A DNA stretch of 64,000 nucleotides from Cyanobacteria bacterium UBA7753. GTDB taxonomy: Bacteria > Cyanobacteriota > Vampirovibrionia > Gastranaerophilales > Gastranaerophilaceae. This document shows, in pieces, positions 18,312-26,964 of the stretch. Made by a program: the position numbers and the translations under genes. Positions within the stretch are counted from its first letter, which is position 1; every line of letters starts with the position of its first letter. A model generated the notes under the pieces. The model worked only from the letters and a program-made list of their open reading frames with translations, made no database searches and was not told the origin of the DNA. The stretch spans positions 115,514-179,513 of the forward strand of contig DLEF01000067.1 in assembly GCA_002481545.1 (NCBI GenBank). The letters run 5' to 3'.

Positions 18312-19970
18312 TTAACTGAATAAATCATGCATTCGATTTTCAATATCATCTTCCGGCAATTCGTTGGTTATTCGGTTTAAGTCCATTGCCATTTGATAAT
18401 ACTCGGCACTTTTGGTGTTTTCACCCAGTGCCTGATACGCTCGGCCTGCATTGAAGTATGCAAGAGTATAATTAGGATTAAGCTTTATTGCATTCTTAAA
18501 ATACCCGAGCGCTTCTTTCGGATTGCCCATCCCGTCGAGATAGACTACTCCGAGATTGTTTTGTGATATGTCGAAATTAGGGTTTAGTTGTATTGATTTA
18601 TGGAACGAAACTATGGATTCTTCAACATAGTCTTTTTCCCAGAGAGCCAAACCTGCTTTTGCATAAGCCATGAAGTTATCGGGATCAAGAGTTATTCCGT
18701 CGCAATAAGTTCTGATAGCCTTATCCAATTCACCTTTGACCATGTATAAGTCGCCAAGCGACAGCAATAAATCGTAGTTCTTGGAATCAAGAACCAGTCC
18801 TGCCTGATATGTGGCTTCGGCGGCTTCAAGGTTGCCTTTGACCTCGCCGTATACGGAGCCTAGAGCGTGGCAGACAATAGATGTCCACTCCGCATCAGGG
18901 TTTAGCTTTATCGCTTTTTGATAATATTCTATTGCATCATCAAACAATTCCGCTCTCACAAATGCATACGCAAGTGAGTTATTGTAATACGGATTTATCG
19001 GATTTGTTTCCAATGCCAGTTTGAAAGCTGATATCGCATTCAATTTATCATCTTTTCTCAGATACAAATGACCGAGTTGATAATAAATTTTGTCATTTTC
19101 AACGTTAAATTCAAGCAATTTATTATAATAATCTATTGCTTCATCAAGTTTTTCAGGGAACGCGGTTTGTATAAGTGTTGCTAATTTTAGCAAAAGTTCT
19201 CTGTCGTCAGGTTTTACAAAAAGAGCTTTTTTATAATATTCATAACCCGACATCAAATCCTGTTGTGACATGGACAAATCGCCCATTTTCTTATAGAAAA
19301 CATCTCCGTGTTCTGTCTTTTGCATACCTTCAAAATATGCTTTGTAAGCAGTTGTATACATCTTGGCTTTTTCCAAAGTTTCGCCAAGGGTGCGGTATGA
19401 AAATACGGAAATATTATCCGTGATAGTTTCCATAAGCATTTTAATCACTGATTTGTCGCACATAAGAAGTACGCTGCCTGATAACAGGTAATAAATATAT
19501 TTCGCTAATTTCCCTATAGAAACGCCTTCTTCATACATTTCGTGCTGTAATAATTTAGACAAAAACAGTCTCGGTCTTGCTGAATTAAAGACGCCTGATT
19601 TTATTGCAATGGAAAATTCTTTTTGGGCTGATTTGTAATCATCGGACATTGACATAAAGTAACCCGCATAAATGTGCGCGTTTACGTTGTCAGGCTCCAG
19701 CGTAGTCGCCGTTTTACACTGTTCGATTGCGACCTGCAGAGTGATTTCTCCTTTTTCATACATAAGACTAGCCAAACGATAATAAGGCTCTGCCATTTTC
19801 GGAGAAGATTTTATCGCCTCTACATAATATTCAATAGCGTTTTCCAAATCTTCCGCCTGACGTTTTACTATATATCTCTGATGAGACATTCGTGCCATAT
19901 CGAGAGGGCTTGTATGTCTTTTAGAGCGTTGTTGTTTTCTCTTTAAGGGTAATGTAATTTGTTCGGACAT
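18312..19970 (-). CDS. TPR-repeat protein
   Basis: A 552-residue protein largely made of tetratricopeptide repeats (many copies of the W/Y-x2-L/A-G-x-L/Y pattern; for example AISAFKLALETNPINPYYNN and ALGYFKNAIKLNPNYTLAYFN). A basic N-terminus (KRKQQRSKRHTS) precedes the repeats. TPRs mediate protein-protein binding; the partner is unknown. The ATG at 19970 has TTGGAG upstream, whereas the longer frame needs a TTG start. A domain boundary around residue 170-200 is less regular. Confidence 0.85.
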   Translation of the reverse strand: MSEQITLPLKRKQQRSKRHTSPLDMARMSHQRYIVKRQAEDLENAIEYYVEAIKSSPKMAEPYYRLASLMYEKGEITLQVAIEQCKTATTLEPDNVNAHIYAGYFMSMSDDYKSAQKEFSIAIKSGVFNSARPRLFLSKLLQHEMYEEGVSIGKLAKYIYYLLSGSVLLMCDKSVIKMLMETITDNISVFSYRTLGETLEKAKMYTTAYKAYFEGMQKTEHGDVFYKKMGDLSMSQQDLMSGYEYYKKALFVKPDDRELLLKLATLIQTAFPEKLDEAIDYYNKLLEFNVENDKIYYQLGHLYLRKDDKLNAISAFKLALETNPINPYYNNSLAYAFVRAELFDDAIEYYQKAIKLNPDAEWTSIVCHALGSVYGEVKGNLEAAEATYQAGLVLDSKNYDLLLSLGDLYMVKGELDKAIRTYCDGITLDPDNFMAYAKAGLALWEKDYVEESIVSFHKSIQLNPNFDISQNNLGVVYLDGMGNPKEALGYFKNAIKLNPNYTLAYFNAGRAYQALGENTKSAEYYQMAMDLNRITNELPEDDIENRMHDLFS

Positions 19971-20159
19971 TATAAGCTCCAATAGGAATTTAAAACTGTA
20001 GCATGTAAGACGAAGAAAATTTCCTAATCTTTAGGATTTCATAACATAAATCATACAAATAGTTTAAATTTGAATTAATATATGCAGAGTCAGTTAATAT
20101 CCGAGCGTAACCATGTTAAACGGTTATTATATAATATCTGTGATTTTGTACAAAAGAAT

Positions 20160-20195
20160 AATAAAAAACAAGGTTGATATACTCAACCTTGTTTC
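20160..20195 (-). terminator. Intrinsic terminator for the F-T-G protein gene
   Basis: AACAAGGTTGA and TCAACCTTGTT stem, followed on the minus strand by a T-rich run. Located about 30 bp after the stop at 20225. Confidence 0.75.
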
Positions 20196-20224
20196 TGTTA
20201 TGTATGTATATTATTTATAATATC

Positions 20225-20953
20225 TTAGCTAAAGAAATTAGCTATTTTTGAGAAGAACCCTGTCTTCTGTCCTTTTCCGATAAGGTTATTGTTAGCGTTT
20301 CTCAATGCTTCCTCATCATCGGCTTTTGTTCTGACTTCATTAAACTGTTTCATATAGTCATATTCAGGTTTCATTTCCGAAGTATTGTAGAAAGATTGGA
20401 TATCCGATGCATGTTTCATGACTTTTTTGTCTGTACCATATTCGGCATCTTTTACCAAATCATGAACGGCTGCTCTTGCCAAATGCTTATCGGTTTTCGT
20501 TTCATCAATATTGTCTACAAGGCTGCTGAACCTGTCAAAATGTTGTGTCGGAGTACTCGGGCTGCCCGGAGTTCTGCTGCCGGAAAGCTGCCATTGAGTT
20601 AGCCTATCCCCAAACATACCGCCTTCATATTTTTTAGCGGCAGGGGTTTGTCTCATATGTGTATACAATTTATCATTGTGAACACTTAAAAATCTATCGT
20701 TGCCTATGGGTTGGTCAACCGTAACTACAGTATTCGGATGCATTTGGGCTGCCTTTGCCTCAAGCTGCTGCATAACCTTATCCGCTTGTTTGTCGTATAC
20801 TTCCAAATCGGCTCCTGTCAAAGCTTTATTGTTAAAATTAGCCTTACGAACTGCCTCTTCTTTTAAAGCCTTTGTCAGCGTTTTTGTATATTTATAAACA
20901 CTTTTATCCACTCTTCCCGTAAAATTCGGGGTTACGCCTACACTTGAATCCAT
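20225..20953 (-). CDS. F-T-G motif protein of unknown function
   Basis: A 242-residue protein (start at the ATG 20953; an in-frame GTG 30 bases upstream lacks better support). The N-terminus has VTPNFTGRVDKS at residues 7-18, the motif shared with several genes here. The rest is mostly charged, helical and without known motif, with a Pro/Ser/Gly-rich stretch (SGSRTPGSPSTPTQH) around 125-140 and a hydrophobic C-terminal tail (GFFSKIANFFS) that could associate with membrane. No signal peptide. Confidence 0.65.
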   Translation of the reverse strand: MDSSVGVTPNFTGRVDKSVYKYTKTLTKALKEEAVRKANFNNKALTGADLEVYDKQADKVMQQLEAKAAQMHPNTVVTVDQPIGNDRFLSVHNDKLYTHMRQTPAAKKYEGGMFGDRLTQWQLSGSRTPGSPSTPTQHFDRFSSLVDNIDETKTDKHLARAAVHDLVKDAEYGTDKKVMKHASDIQSFYNTSEMKPEYDYMKQFNEVRTKADDEEALRNANNNLIGKGQKTGFFSKIANFFS

Positions 20954-21200
20954 AAATAAATAATATCCTATTTTAATATACACACACCCTGTTAAAAAGT
21001 ATTTTTTTTACACTAAATTGCTATATTAAAAGTTAAATATTTACATAGATTTACAAACTAAAGTTTAGATATTCTCTATTCTGCAAGCACTTACCGTTTC
21101 TCCGGCTTGTCATGTAATAAAATCCATGATAGTATGGAGGAATAATATAAGGCAATATTATAGTTAGTGTTAGACATTTTAATGGTATTAGGAGAAAAAT

Positions 21201-21698
21201 ATGAGCGGAAGTACAACTATTGACTTTCGAGCAGTGGACAACATTCTCGAAAAGTACAATTACGACAAATCGTATTTGATTGCAATGCTGCAGGATGTTC
21301 AGGGAATATATAAATACCTTCCCGAAGATGCAATGACCTATATCGGAGAAAAAGTTGACGGGCTGTCACCTTCCACCGTATACGGAGTTGCGACATTCTA
21401 TGCACAATTTTCTTTAGAGCCGAAAGGCAAATATGAAATAAAAGTCTGTGACGGAACGGCTTGCCACGTACGTGGTTCAATGCCTGTTCTGAATGCAGTC
21501 AGAAACAAATTGGAAATCAAACAGGGTAAACTCACAAGCAGAGACGGTCTGTTCTCGTTAGAAACAGTCAGCTGTTTGGGGGCTTGCGGACTTGCACCGG
21601 TTGTTATGATAAACGGCAAGGTTTATCCTCAGATGACACCTGATGCAATCAGTATCGTTATTGACACCCTCTTAAAAGAAGAAAGGGGGGAAGAATAA
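21201..21698 (+). CDS. hydC: NAD-dependent [FeFe] hydrogenase small subunit, NuoE-like
   Basis: A 165-residue [2Fe-2S] thioredoxin-like protein. The four cysteine ligands are seen in the NuoE spacing, in VCDGTACHVRGS and VSCLGACGLAP. It passes electrons between NADH-linked HydB and the cluster chain. Stop and the next ATG overlap (TAATG), so translation is coupled to hydB. Start has AGGAG 7 nt upstream. First gene of the operon; promoter region 21060-21190 is AT-rich with no decisive box. Confidence 0.9.
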   Translation: MSGSTTIDFRAVDNILEKYNYDKSYLIAMLQDVQGIYKYLPEDAMTYIGEKVDGLSPSTVYGVATFYAQFSLEPKGKYEIKVCDGTACHVRGSMPVLNAVRNKLEIKQGKLTSRDGLFSLETVSCLGACGLAPVVMINGKVYPQMTPDAISIVIDTLLKEERGEE

Positions 21699-23551
21699 TG
21701 ACTTTTTCAATAGATATTGAAGCGGAACAAAAAAAAGCGCAGGAAGAAATTAAAAAACAAGGCTTAAGAGTCCTTGTATGCGCAGGTACAGGCTGTGTTG
21801 CAAACGGTTCTCTAAAAGTTATTGACAAATTCAGAGATTTAGGCGCAAATGTATCCGCTATGACGGATTATGACAAAATGACCGTTGTTCCGACAGGCTG
21901 TCACGGGTTCTGTGAACAAGGTGTGCTTGTGAGCCTTCCTGATGAGCACGTTACTTATGTAAAAGTAAAAGAAGAAGATGTTGAAGAAATCTTTGAAAGC
22001 CATATCAAAAACGGCAAACCCGTAGAAAGACTCCTCTATGTTGATCCTAAAACAGGGGAACATATTCATAGAGATGAGGACATCAATTTTTATGCAAAAC
22101 AGACAAGAACCGCCCTCAAAAATTGCGGAAACATCAATGCCGAAAGTATTGATGAGGCACTGGCAGTAGGCGGATATCAGGCTTTGCATAAAGTTATACA
22201 AGAAAATAATCCTGAAGGGGTTATTGATACCATCGTCAAATCAGGCTTGAGAGGCAGAGGCGGCGGAGGTTTCCCGACAGGGATGAAATGGAAATTCACG
22301 GCTGCAAACAAAGGCGGAAAGTCTTATGTTGTTTGTAACGGCGATGAAGGCGATCCGGGTGCGTTTATGGACAGATCCGTAATGGAAGGTGATCCTCATA
22401 AATTGCTTGAAGGTATGGCAATAGCAGGTTTTGCCGTAGGTGCGGATGAGGCTTATATCTATGTTCGTGCCGAATATCCGCTTGCTATTAAACGTCTAAA
22501 AATTGCTATCAAACAGGCGGAGGAAAGAAACTATTTAGGCAAGAATATTATGGGCAGTGATTTTTCGTTCACTATCCATATCAAAGAAGGCGCGGGCGCA
22601 TTTGTCTGCGGTGAAGAAACGGCTCTTATGGCATCAATAGAGGGCGAAAGAGGTATGCCGAGACCGAAACCGCCGTTCCCTGCAAACAAAGGTTTGTTCG
22701 GCAGACCGACTTTGATTAATAACGTTGAAACCCTTGCCAATGTACCTTTGATTATTTCTAAAGGTGCCGACTGGTTTGCATCTATGGGATGTGAATCTTC
22801 CAAAGGTACAAAAACATTCGCTCTAACTGGTGAAGTAAACAATACGGGGCTTATTGAAGTTCCTATGGGTACAACCTTGAGAGAAATTGTTTTTGATATC
22901 GGTGGCGGTATCAGAGGCGGTAAGAAGTTCAAAGCCGTACAAATCGGAGGCCCTTCGGGCGGATGTTTGACGGAAGAACATCTTGATATCTCAATGGACT
23001 ATGACAGCCTGATAAAAGCAGGGGCAATGATTGGCTCAGGCGGGCTTGTTGTAATGGCGGAAAACACTTGTATGGTCGAGGTTGCAAGGTTCTTTATGAA
23101 CTTTACAAAGAACGAATCCTGCGGAAAGTGTGTTCCTTGTCGTGAAGGTACAAAGAATATGCTTAAAATCCTTGAAAGAATAGTAAAGGGTAAAGGCACA
23201 ATGGAGGATTTAGACCTTCTGGAAGACCTAGCCTACACCGTAAAAGACGGTTCTCTGTGCGGTTTGGGTAAGACTGCTCCTAACCCTGTACTTTCTACAT
23301 TGAAATACTTCAGAGATGAATATATTGCACACATCAAAGACCACAAATGCCCTGCGGGTGTTTGCTCCGCAATGAAAAGGATTGTTATTAATCCCGAAAA
23401 ATGCAGAGGATGTACTAAGTGCGCAAGAGTTTGTCCTGTCGGGGCTATTGAAGGGACTGTTAAGCAGCCTCACAAGATTGATCAGAATAAATGTATCAAG
23501 TGTGAATCCTGCTTGAAGAATTGTCCGTTCAAGGCTATCAGCAAAGAGTAG
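21698..23551 (+). CDS. hydB: NAD-dependent [FeFe] hydrogenase flavin subunit, NuoF-like
   Basis: A 617-residue flavoprotein. An N-terminal thioredoxin-like [2Fe-2S] domain is marked by CAGTGCVANGS and TGCHGFCEQG. The NuoF core carries the FMN/NADH site RGRGGGGFPTGMKW and GDEGDPGAFMDRS and the 4Fe-4S ligands ESCGKCVPCREG. The C-terminus has two ferredoxin clusters, CRGCTKCARVCP and CIKCESCLKNCP. This domain order (2Fe-2S, NuoF, 2x4Fe-4S) is that of electron-bifurcating HydB, which couples NADH and ferredoxin oxidation to H2 production (group A3). It works with HydA and HydC in the cytosol. Confidence 0.93.
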   Translation: MTFSIDIEAEQKKAQEEIKKQGLRVLVCAGTGCVANGSLKVIDKFRDLGANVSAMTDYDKMTVVPTGCHGFCEQGVLVSLPDEHVTYVKVKEEDVEEIFESHIKNGKPVERLLYVDPKTGEHIHRDEDINFYAKQTRTALKNCGNINAESIDEALAVGGYQALHKVIQENNPEGVIDTIVKSGLRGRGGGGFPTGMKWKFTAANKGGKSYVVCNGDEGDPGAFMDRSVMEGDPHKLLEGMAIAGFAVGADEAYIYVRAEYPLAIKRLKIAIKQAEERNYLGKNIMGSDFSFTIHIKEGAGAFVCGEETALMASIEGERGMPRPKPPFPANKGLFGRPTLINNVETLANVPLIISKGADWFASMGCESSKGTKTFALTGEVNNTGLIEVPMGTTLREIVFDIGGGIRGGKKFKAVQIGGPSGGCLTEEHLDISMDYDSLIKAGAMIGSGGLVVMAENTCMVEVARFFMNFTKNESCGKCVPCREGTKNMLKILERIVKGKGTMEDLDLLEDLAYTVKDGSLCGLGKTAPNPVLSTLKYFRDEYIAHIKDHKCPAGVCSAMKRIVINPEKCRGCTKCARVCPVGAIEGTVKQPHKIDQNKCIKCESCLKNCPFKAISKE

Positions 23552-23561
23552 GCGGGGCTCT

Positions 23562-23666
23562 TAAGGCAGTAAGGCACTAGGGCACTATGTGAAGTAGGGT
23601 GTGGTCACCACCGCACCAACTTAACCTAATAACTGGTAAGTAAGTAGGTTGGGCTTTTAGCCCGAC
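23562..23666. repeat. Dispersed intergenic repeat: AAGGCACTA units plus two hairpins
   Basis: Between hydB and hydA lie tandem AAGGCACTAGGGCACTA units (23571-23587), a hairpin GGTGTGGTCACCACCGCACC (23598-23617) and a second hairpin GTTGGGCTTTTAGCCCGAC (23648-23666). Related sequence lies at 52113-52175 and 62071-62098. No gene is seen in this 147-base gap. Confidence 0.65.
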
Positions 23667-23698
23667 AACATCAAATTACTAATAAAGGAAACAAAAAT

Positions 23699-25468
23699 AT
23701 GAGTGAAAATAAAAAAACATTATTTATAGAAGGAAAGGAAGTAGAATTTACGGACGAGCCTAACTTGCTCGAAGTTATTCGAAAAGCAGGCATGAATGTT
23801 CCGACTTTCTGCTATCGTCCTGACTTAACCTCATTCGGTGCGTGCAGAATGTGCGTTGTTGAGGTTGAATATCCTAACGGAAGAAAGGTTATCAATTCCT
23901 CCTGTACGATGCCTCCCGAGGCTAACGTAAAAGTTAAATTGAATACCGAAAAAACAAGAAGAATAAGAAAGACGGTTCTTAAACTGTTACTCGCAAACCA
24001 CGACAGAAAATGTCTGACCTGCGAACGCTCAGGAAACTGTGAATTACAGATGTACGCTCAAGAATACGGCATTACCGATATTCCGTATGCTGACAGGGAA
24101 AACTTTTATCCTGTAGACCACAGCAGTCCGTCAATCGTTCGAGACTCGAATAAATGTATTTTGTGCGGAGCTTGCGTCAGAGCTTGCCACGAATACCAAC
24201 ATTCGGTCTTAGGGTATGCAAACAGAGGTTCAAAAACACTGGTTCAGCCGATGAACGGAAGACCGCTTGCGGAGTCCGAATGTGTAAACTGCGGACAGTG
24301 TGTCGCAGTATGTCCTACGGGGGCTTTGACTATCAATTCTCAAATAGAGGATGTTTGGTCAGAGATTACAAACCCTGAAAAGAAGGTTGTAGTTCAGTTT
24401 GCACCTTCCGTTCGTGTCGCGATTGGCGAGATGTTCGGGCTTGAGCCGGGAGTAAATTCTACCGAAAAGATAAACGCAGCTCTGAAAGAGCTCGGGTTTG
24501 ACCTTGTATTTGATACAAACTTCTCCGCTGACTTAACTATTATGGAAGAGGCTCAAGAGTTTGTAACAAGACTGACGACCGGCGGAACTTTACCGTTGTT
24601 CACCTCTTGCTGTCCGGGGTGGGTTAGATGGTTGGAGCTTGAACACCCTGATATGACGGAACATTTGTCTACCTGCAAATCCCCGCAAGGTATGATGGGT
24701 GCTATTATTAGAGAATATGTTCCTCAATATTACAAAGAAGTTACGTCTGAAAATCTTGTAAGCGTATCAATTATGCCATGTACGGCTAAGAAATACGAGA
24801 TTACAAGAGACGAACTCAAGATGAAAGACGGCAGACAAGAAGTTGACTATGTACTTACAACGCAAGAGCTCGGAAATATGATACGAGAGGCGGGGATTGA
24901 CTTCAAGAACATTGAGGGCAGACCTGCAGACTCTCCGTTCGGAAAATACTCGGGCGCGGGAACCATCTTCGGGGTTTCGGGCGGGGTTGCCGAGGCTGCT
25001 GTCAGAACCGCTTATCATATGGTTACGGGCGAAGAACTCAAGAACGTTGTAATAAACGAGATAAGAGGCACAAACAGAGTTAAGACTGTTGAACTTGATC
25101 TCAAAGGCACTAAGGTAAAAGTCAAGGTCGTAAATACTCTGAAAGAGGCTGAAAAATGCATGAGAGAAATCAAGGCAGGCAAGGCTGATTATCAAATGTT
25201 AGAGGTTATGGCATGCCCGGGCGGATGTATAAACGGCGGCGGACAGCCATTAAGTCATAACGATTCAAATATCAAAGAGGAACGTGCAGAAGGCTTGTAT
25301 AAAGACGATGCGTCAGACAAGTGGAGAAAATCTCACGAAAACCCTGATATTATCGAATTGTATGAAAAACATCTTGAAAAGCCTAATTCTCATAAGGCGC
25401 ACGAGCTGTTACATACTTCATACGGTAATAAGAGAAAAGATTGTTATATCTCTGTCGGAGAAGGGTAA
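23699..25468 (+). CDS. hydA: [FeFe] hydrogenase catalytic subunit
   Basis: A 589-residue enzyme that reversibly reduces protons to H2. N-terminal 2Fe-2S ligands (CYRPDLTSFGACRMC...C), His-ligated 4Fe-4S (HDRKCLTCERSGNC), and two 4Fe-4S clusters (CILCGACVRAC and CVNCGQCVAVCP) feed electrons in. The H-cluster motifs are complete: TSC304CPGW, MPC361TAKKYE and MAC506PGGC510INGGGQP. Domain order and the adjacent hydB/hydC mark a group A3 bifurcating enzyme. The gap from hydB is 147 bp with repeats, so hydA may partly be controlled separately. SD AAAGGAAAC before the ATG. Maturases HydE/F/G are not in the window. Confidence 0.96.
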   Translation: MSENKKTLFIEGKEVEFTDEPNLLEVIRKAGMNVPTFCYRPDLTSFGACRMCVVEVEYPNGRKVINSSCTMPPEANVKVKLNTEKTRRIRKTVLKLLLANHDRKCLTCERSGNCELQMYAQEYGITDIPYADRENFYPVDHSSPSIVRDSNKCILCGACVRACHEYQHSVLGYANRGSKTLVQPMNGRPLAESECVNCGQCVAVCPTGALTINSQIEDVWSEITNPEKKVVVQFAPSVRVAIGEMFGLEPGVNSTEKINAALKELGFDLVFDTNFSADLTIMEEAQEFVTRLTTGGTLPLFTSCCPGWVRWLELEHPDMTEHLSTCKSPQGMMGAIIREYVPQYYKEVTSENLVSVSIMPCTAKKYEITRDELKMKDGRQEVDYVLTTQELGNMIREAGIDFKNIEGRPADSPFGKYSGAGTIFGVSGGVAEAAVRTAYHMVTGEELKNVVINEIRGTNRVKTVELDLKGTKVKVKVVNTLKEAEKCMREIKAGKADYQMLEVMACPGGCINGGGQPLSHNDSNIKEERAEGLYKDDASDKWRKSHENPDIIELYEKHLEKPNSHKAHELLHTSYGNKRKDCYISVGEG

Positions 25469-25503
25469 ACCCTGCCGACAATATGACGAGACTTTGTTAT
25501 TAG

Positions 25504-25535
25504 AAAAAGGCTGTAATATTTTACAGCCTTTTTAT
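25504..25535 (+). terminator. Terminator of the hydrogenase operon
   Basis: AAAGGCTGTAA and TTACAGCCTTT with a TATT loop, followed by TTTATT. Confidence 0.9.
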
Positions 25536-25641
25536 TAATGGATATTTCCGTAAAATGATGAATTATTATGAACATTTTATCTTTTTTACTTGAACAGAGG
25601 CATGTTTCAGATATAATGGAATAGATAAGAGGAAGTTTAGA

Positions 25642-26928
25642 TTGAAAAATGCACATTTAACATTATGGATAGGCATTGCGCTCGTTGCAGGTGTAATCGT
25701 GGGCGTTGCGGCTCCCGGTTTTGCAATAAAAATGCATCCGCTTGCAGCTATATTCTTAAGAATGGTTAAAATGATTATTGCCCCTCTGTTATTCTCAACT
25801 CTTGTTGTCGGAATAGCGGGACACGGCGATGTTAAGAAAATCGGACGTGTCGGGATAAAGACTCTTATCTATTTTGAAATTGTTACAACAATAGCCTTGT
25901 TTATCGGGCTCGGCGTTGCAAATATGACAAATCCTGGGATTGGTATAGAACATCCTGCGGTACTTCCTCAGCTTGACGAAATATCAAGCGCTACATCAAC
26001 CATATGTCACAATTCGTTTAGTGAATTTTTCATAGACTTGTTCCCGACAAGTATTGTCCAATCTATGGCAGAAGGTAACTTATTGCAAATAGTAATATTT
26101 TCTATATTCTTTGCGCTTGCAATTTGTACGGTCGGGAAGAAGGCAAAACCTGTTATGGATTTGCTCAATTCAGTATGCCAAATAATGTTTAAATTTACGG
26201 AATTTGTTATGTTGTTTGCGCCCGTTGGTATTTTCGGGGCTATTTCATACACCGTTGCATCAAGCGGTATCGGAGTATTAAAAAATTATGCAAAAATAAT
26301 AGGCTCATTGTATTTTGCATTAATAGTGTTTGTGGCTATAGTACTGTTTATAGCGTGCAAAATAGTCGGGATATCATTGAGAGCACTTTTACAAGCTATA
26401 GAAGAGCCTGCAATACTTGCGTTTACGACTGCAAGTTCCGAGGCTGCATTGCCTAAGGCAATGGAGATTATGGAGAACTTTGGGGTTCCTAAATCAATTG
26501 TCGGTTTTGTTATGCCTACGGGATATACCTTTAACTGCGACGGAAGCGCATTATATTTGGCTATTGCGGTAATATTCTGTGCACAGATTGCGGGGATAAA
26601 TCTTCCTATAGAGCAGCAGCTTATCATTATGTTTGCACTTATGGTTACAAGTAAAGGGATTGCAGGGGTGCCGAGAGTTGCACTTATTATTCTTGCGGGT
26701 ACTTTGATGAGCTTTAATATCCCTATTATCGGGGTTGCAATATTGTTAGGAATTGACCAATTGCTTGATATGGGAAGAACAACGGTTAACCTTATCGGTA
26801 ACTGCGTTGCGACGGTTGTTATTGCACGTTGGGAAAATGAATTTGATTATAACAAGATGAATAAATATATCGCTTCGGGTTCGGAAAAATTAGAGAGTAA
26901 ACCGTATCCTGAAGAAATAGAGAGTTAA
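25642..26928 (+). CDS. Dicarboxylate/amino acid:cation symporter (DAACS family)
   Basis: A 428-residue membrane protein with about eight transmembrane segments. The family signatures are visible: the serine-rich reentrant loop TTASSEAALPKAM, the PTGYTFNCDGSALY region (the usual GxNMDGxA type motif is changed to NCDG), and GIAGVPRVAL. It imports glutamate, aspartate or C4-dicarboxylates with Na+ or H+. The start is a TTG at 25642 with GAGGAAG upstream. It precedes ileS by 36 bp and is probably in its operon or shares the promoter. Substrate is not resolvable from sequence. Confidence 0.9.
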   Translation: MKNAHLTLWIGIALVAGVIVGVAAPGFAIKMHPLAAIFLRMVKMIIAPLLFSTLVVGIAGHGDVKKIGRVGIKTLIYFEIVTTIALFIGLGVANMTNPGIGIEHPAVLPQLDEISSATSTICHNSFSEFFIDLFPTSIVQSMAEGNLLQIVIFSIFFALAICTVGKKAKPVMDLLNSVCQIMFKFTEFVMLFAPVGIFGAISYTVASSGIGVLKNYAKIIGSLYFALIVFVAIVLFIACKIVGISLRALLQAIEEPAILAFTTASSEAALPKAMEIMENFGVPKSIVGFVMPTGYTFNCDGSALYLAIAVIFCAQIAGINLPIEQQLIIMFALMVTSKGIAGVPRVALIILAGTLMSFNIPIIGVAILLGIDQLLDMGRTTVNLIGNCVATVVIARWENEFDYNKMNKYIASGSEKLESKPYPEEIES

Positions 26929-26964
26929 AAATAAAATAAATTATATTATAGGGGATTATTAGAA

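Noticed and set aside
26929..26964. T-box leader before ileS
   Set aside because: Only 36 bp separate the symporter gene from ileS, with no room for a T-box or terminator-antiterminator.
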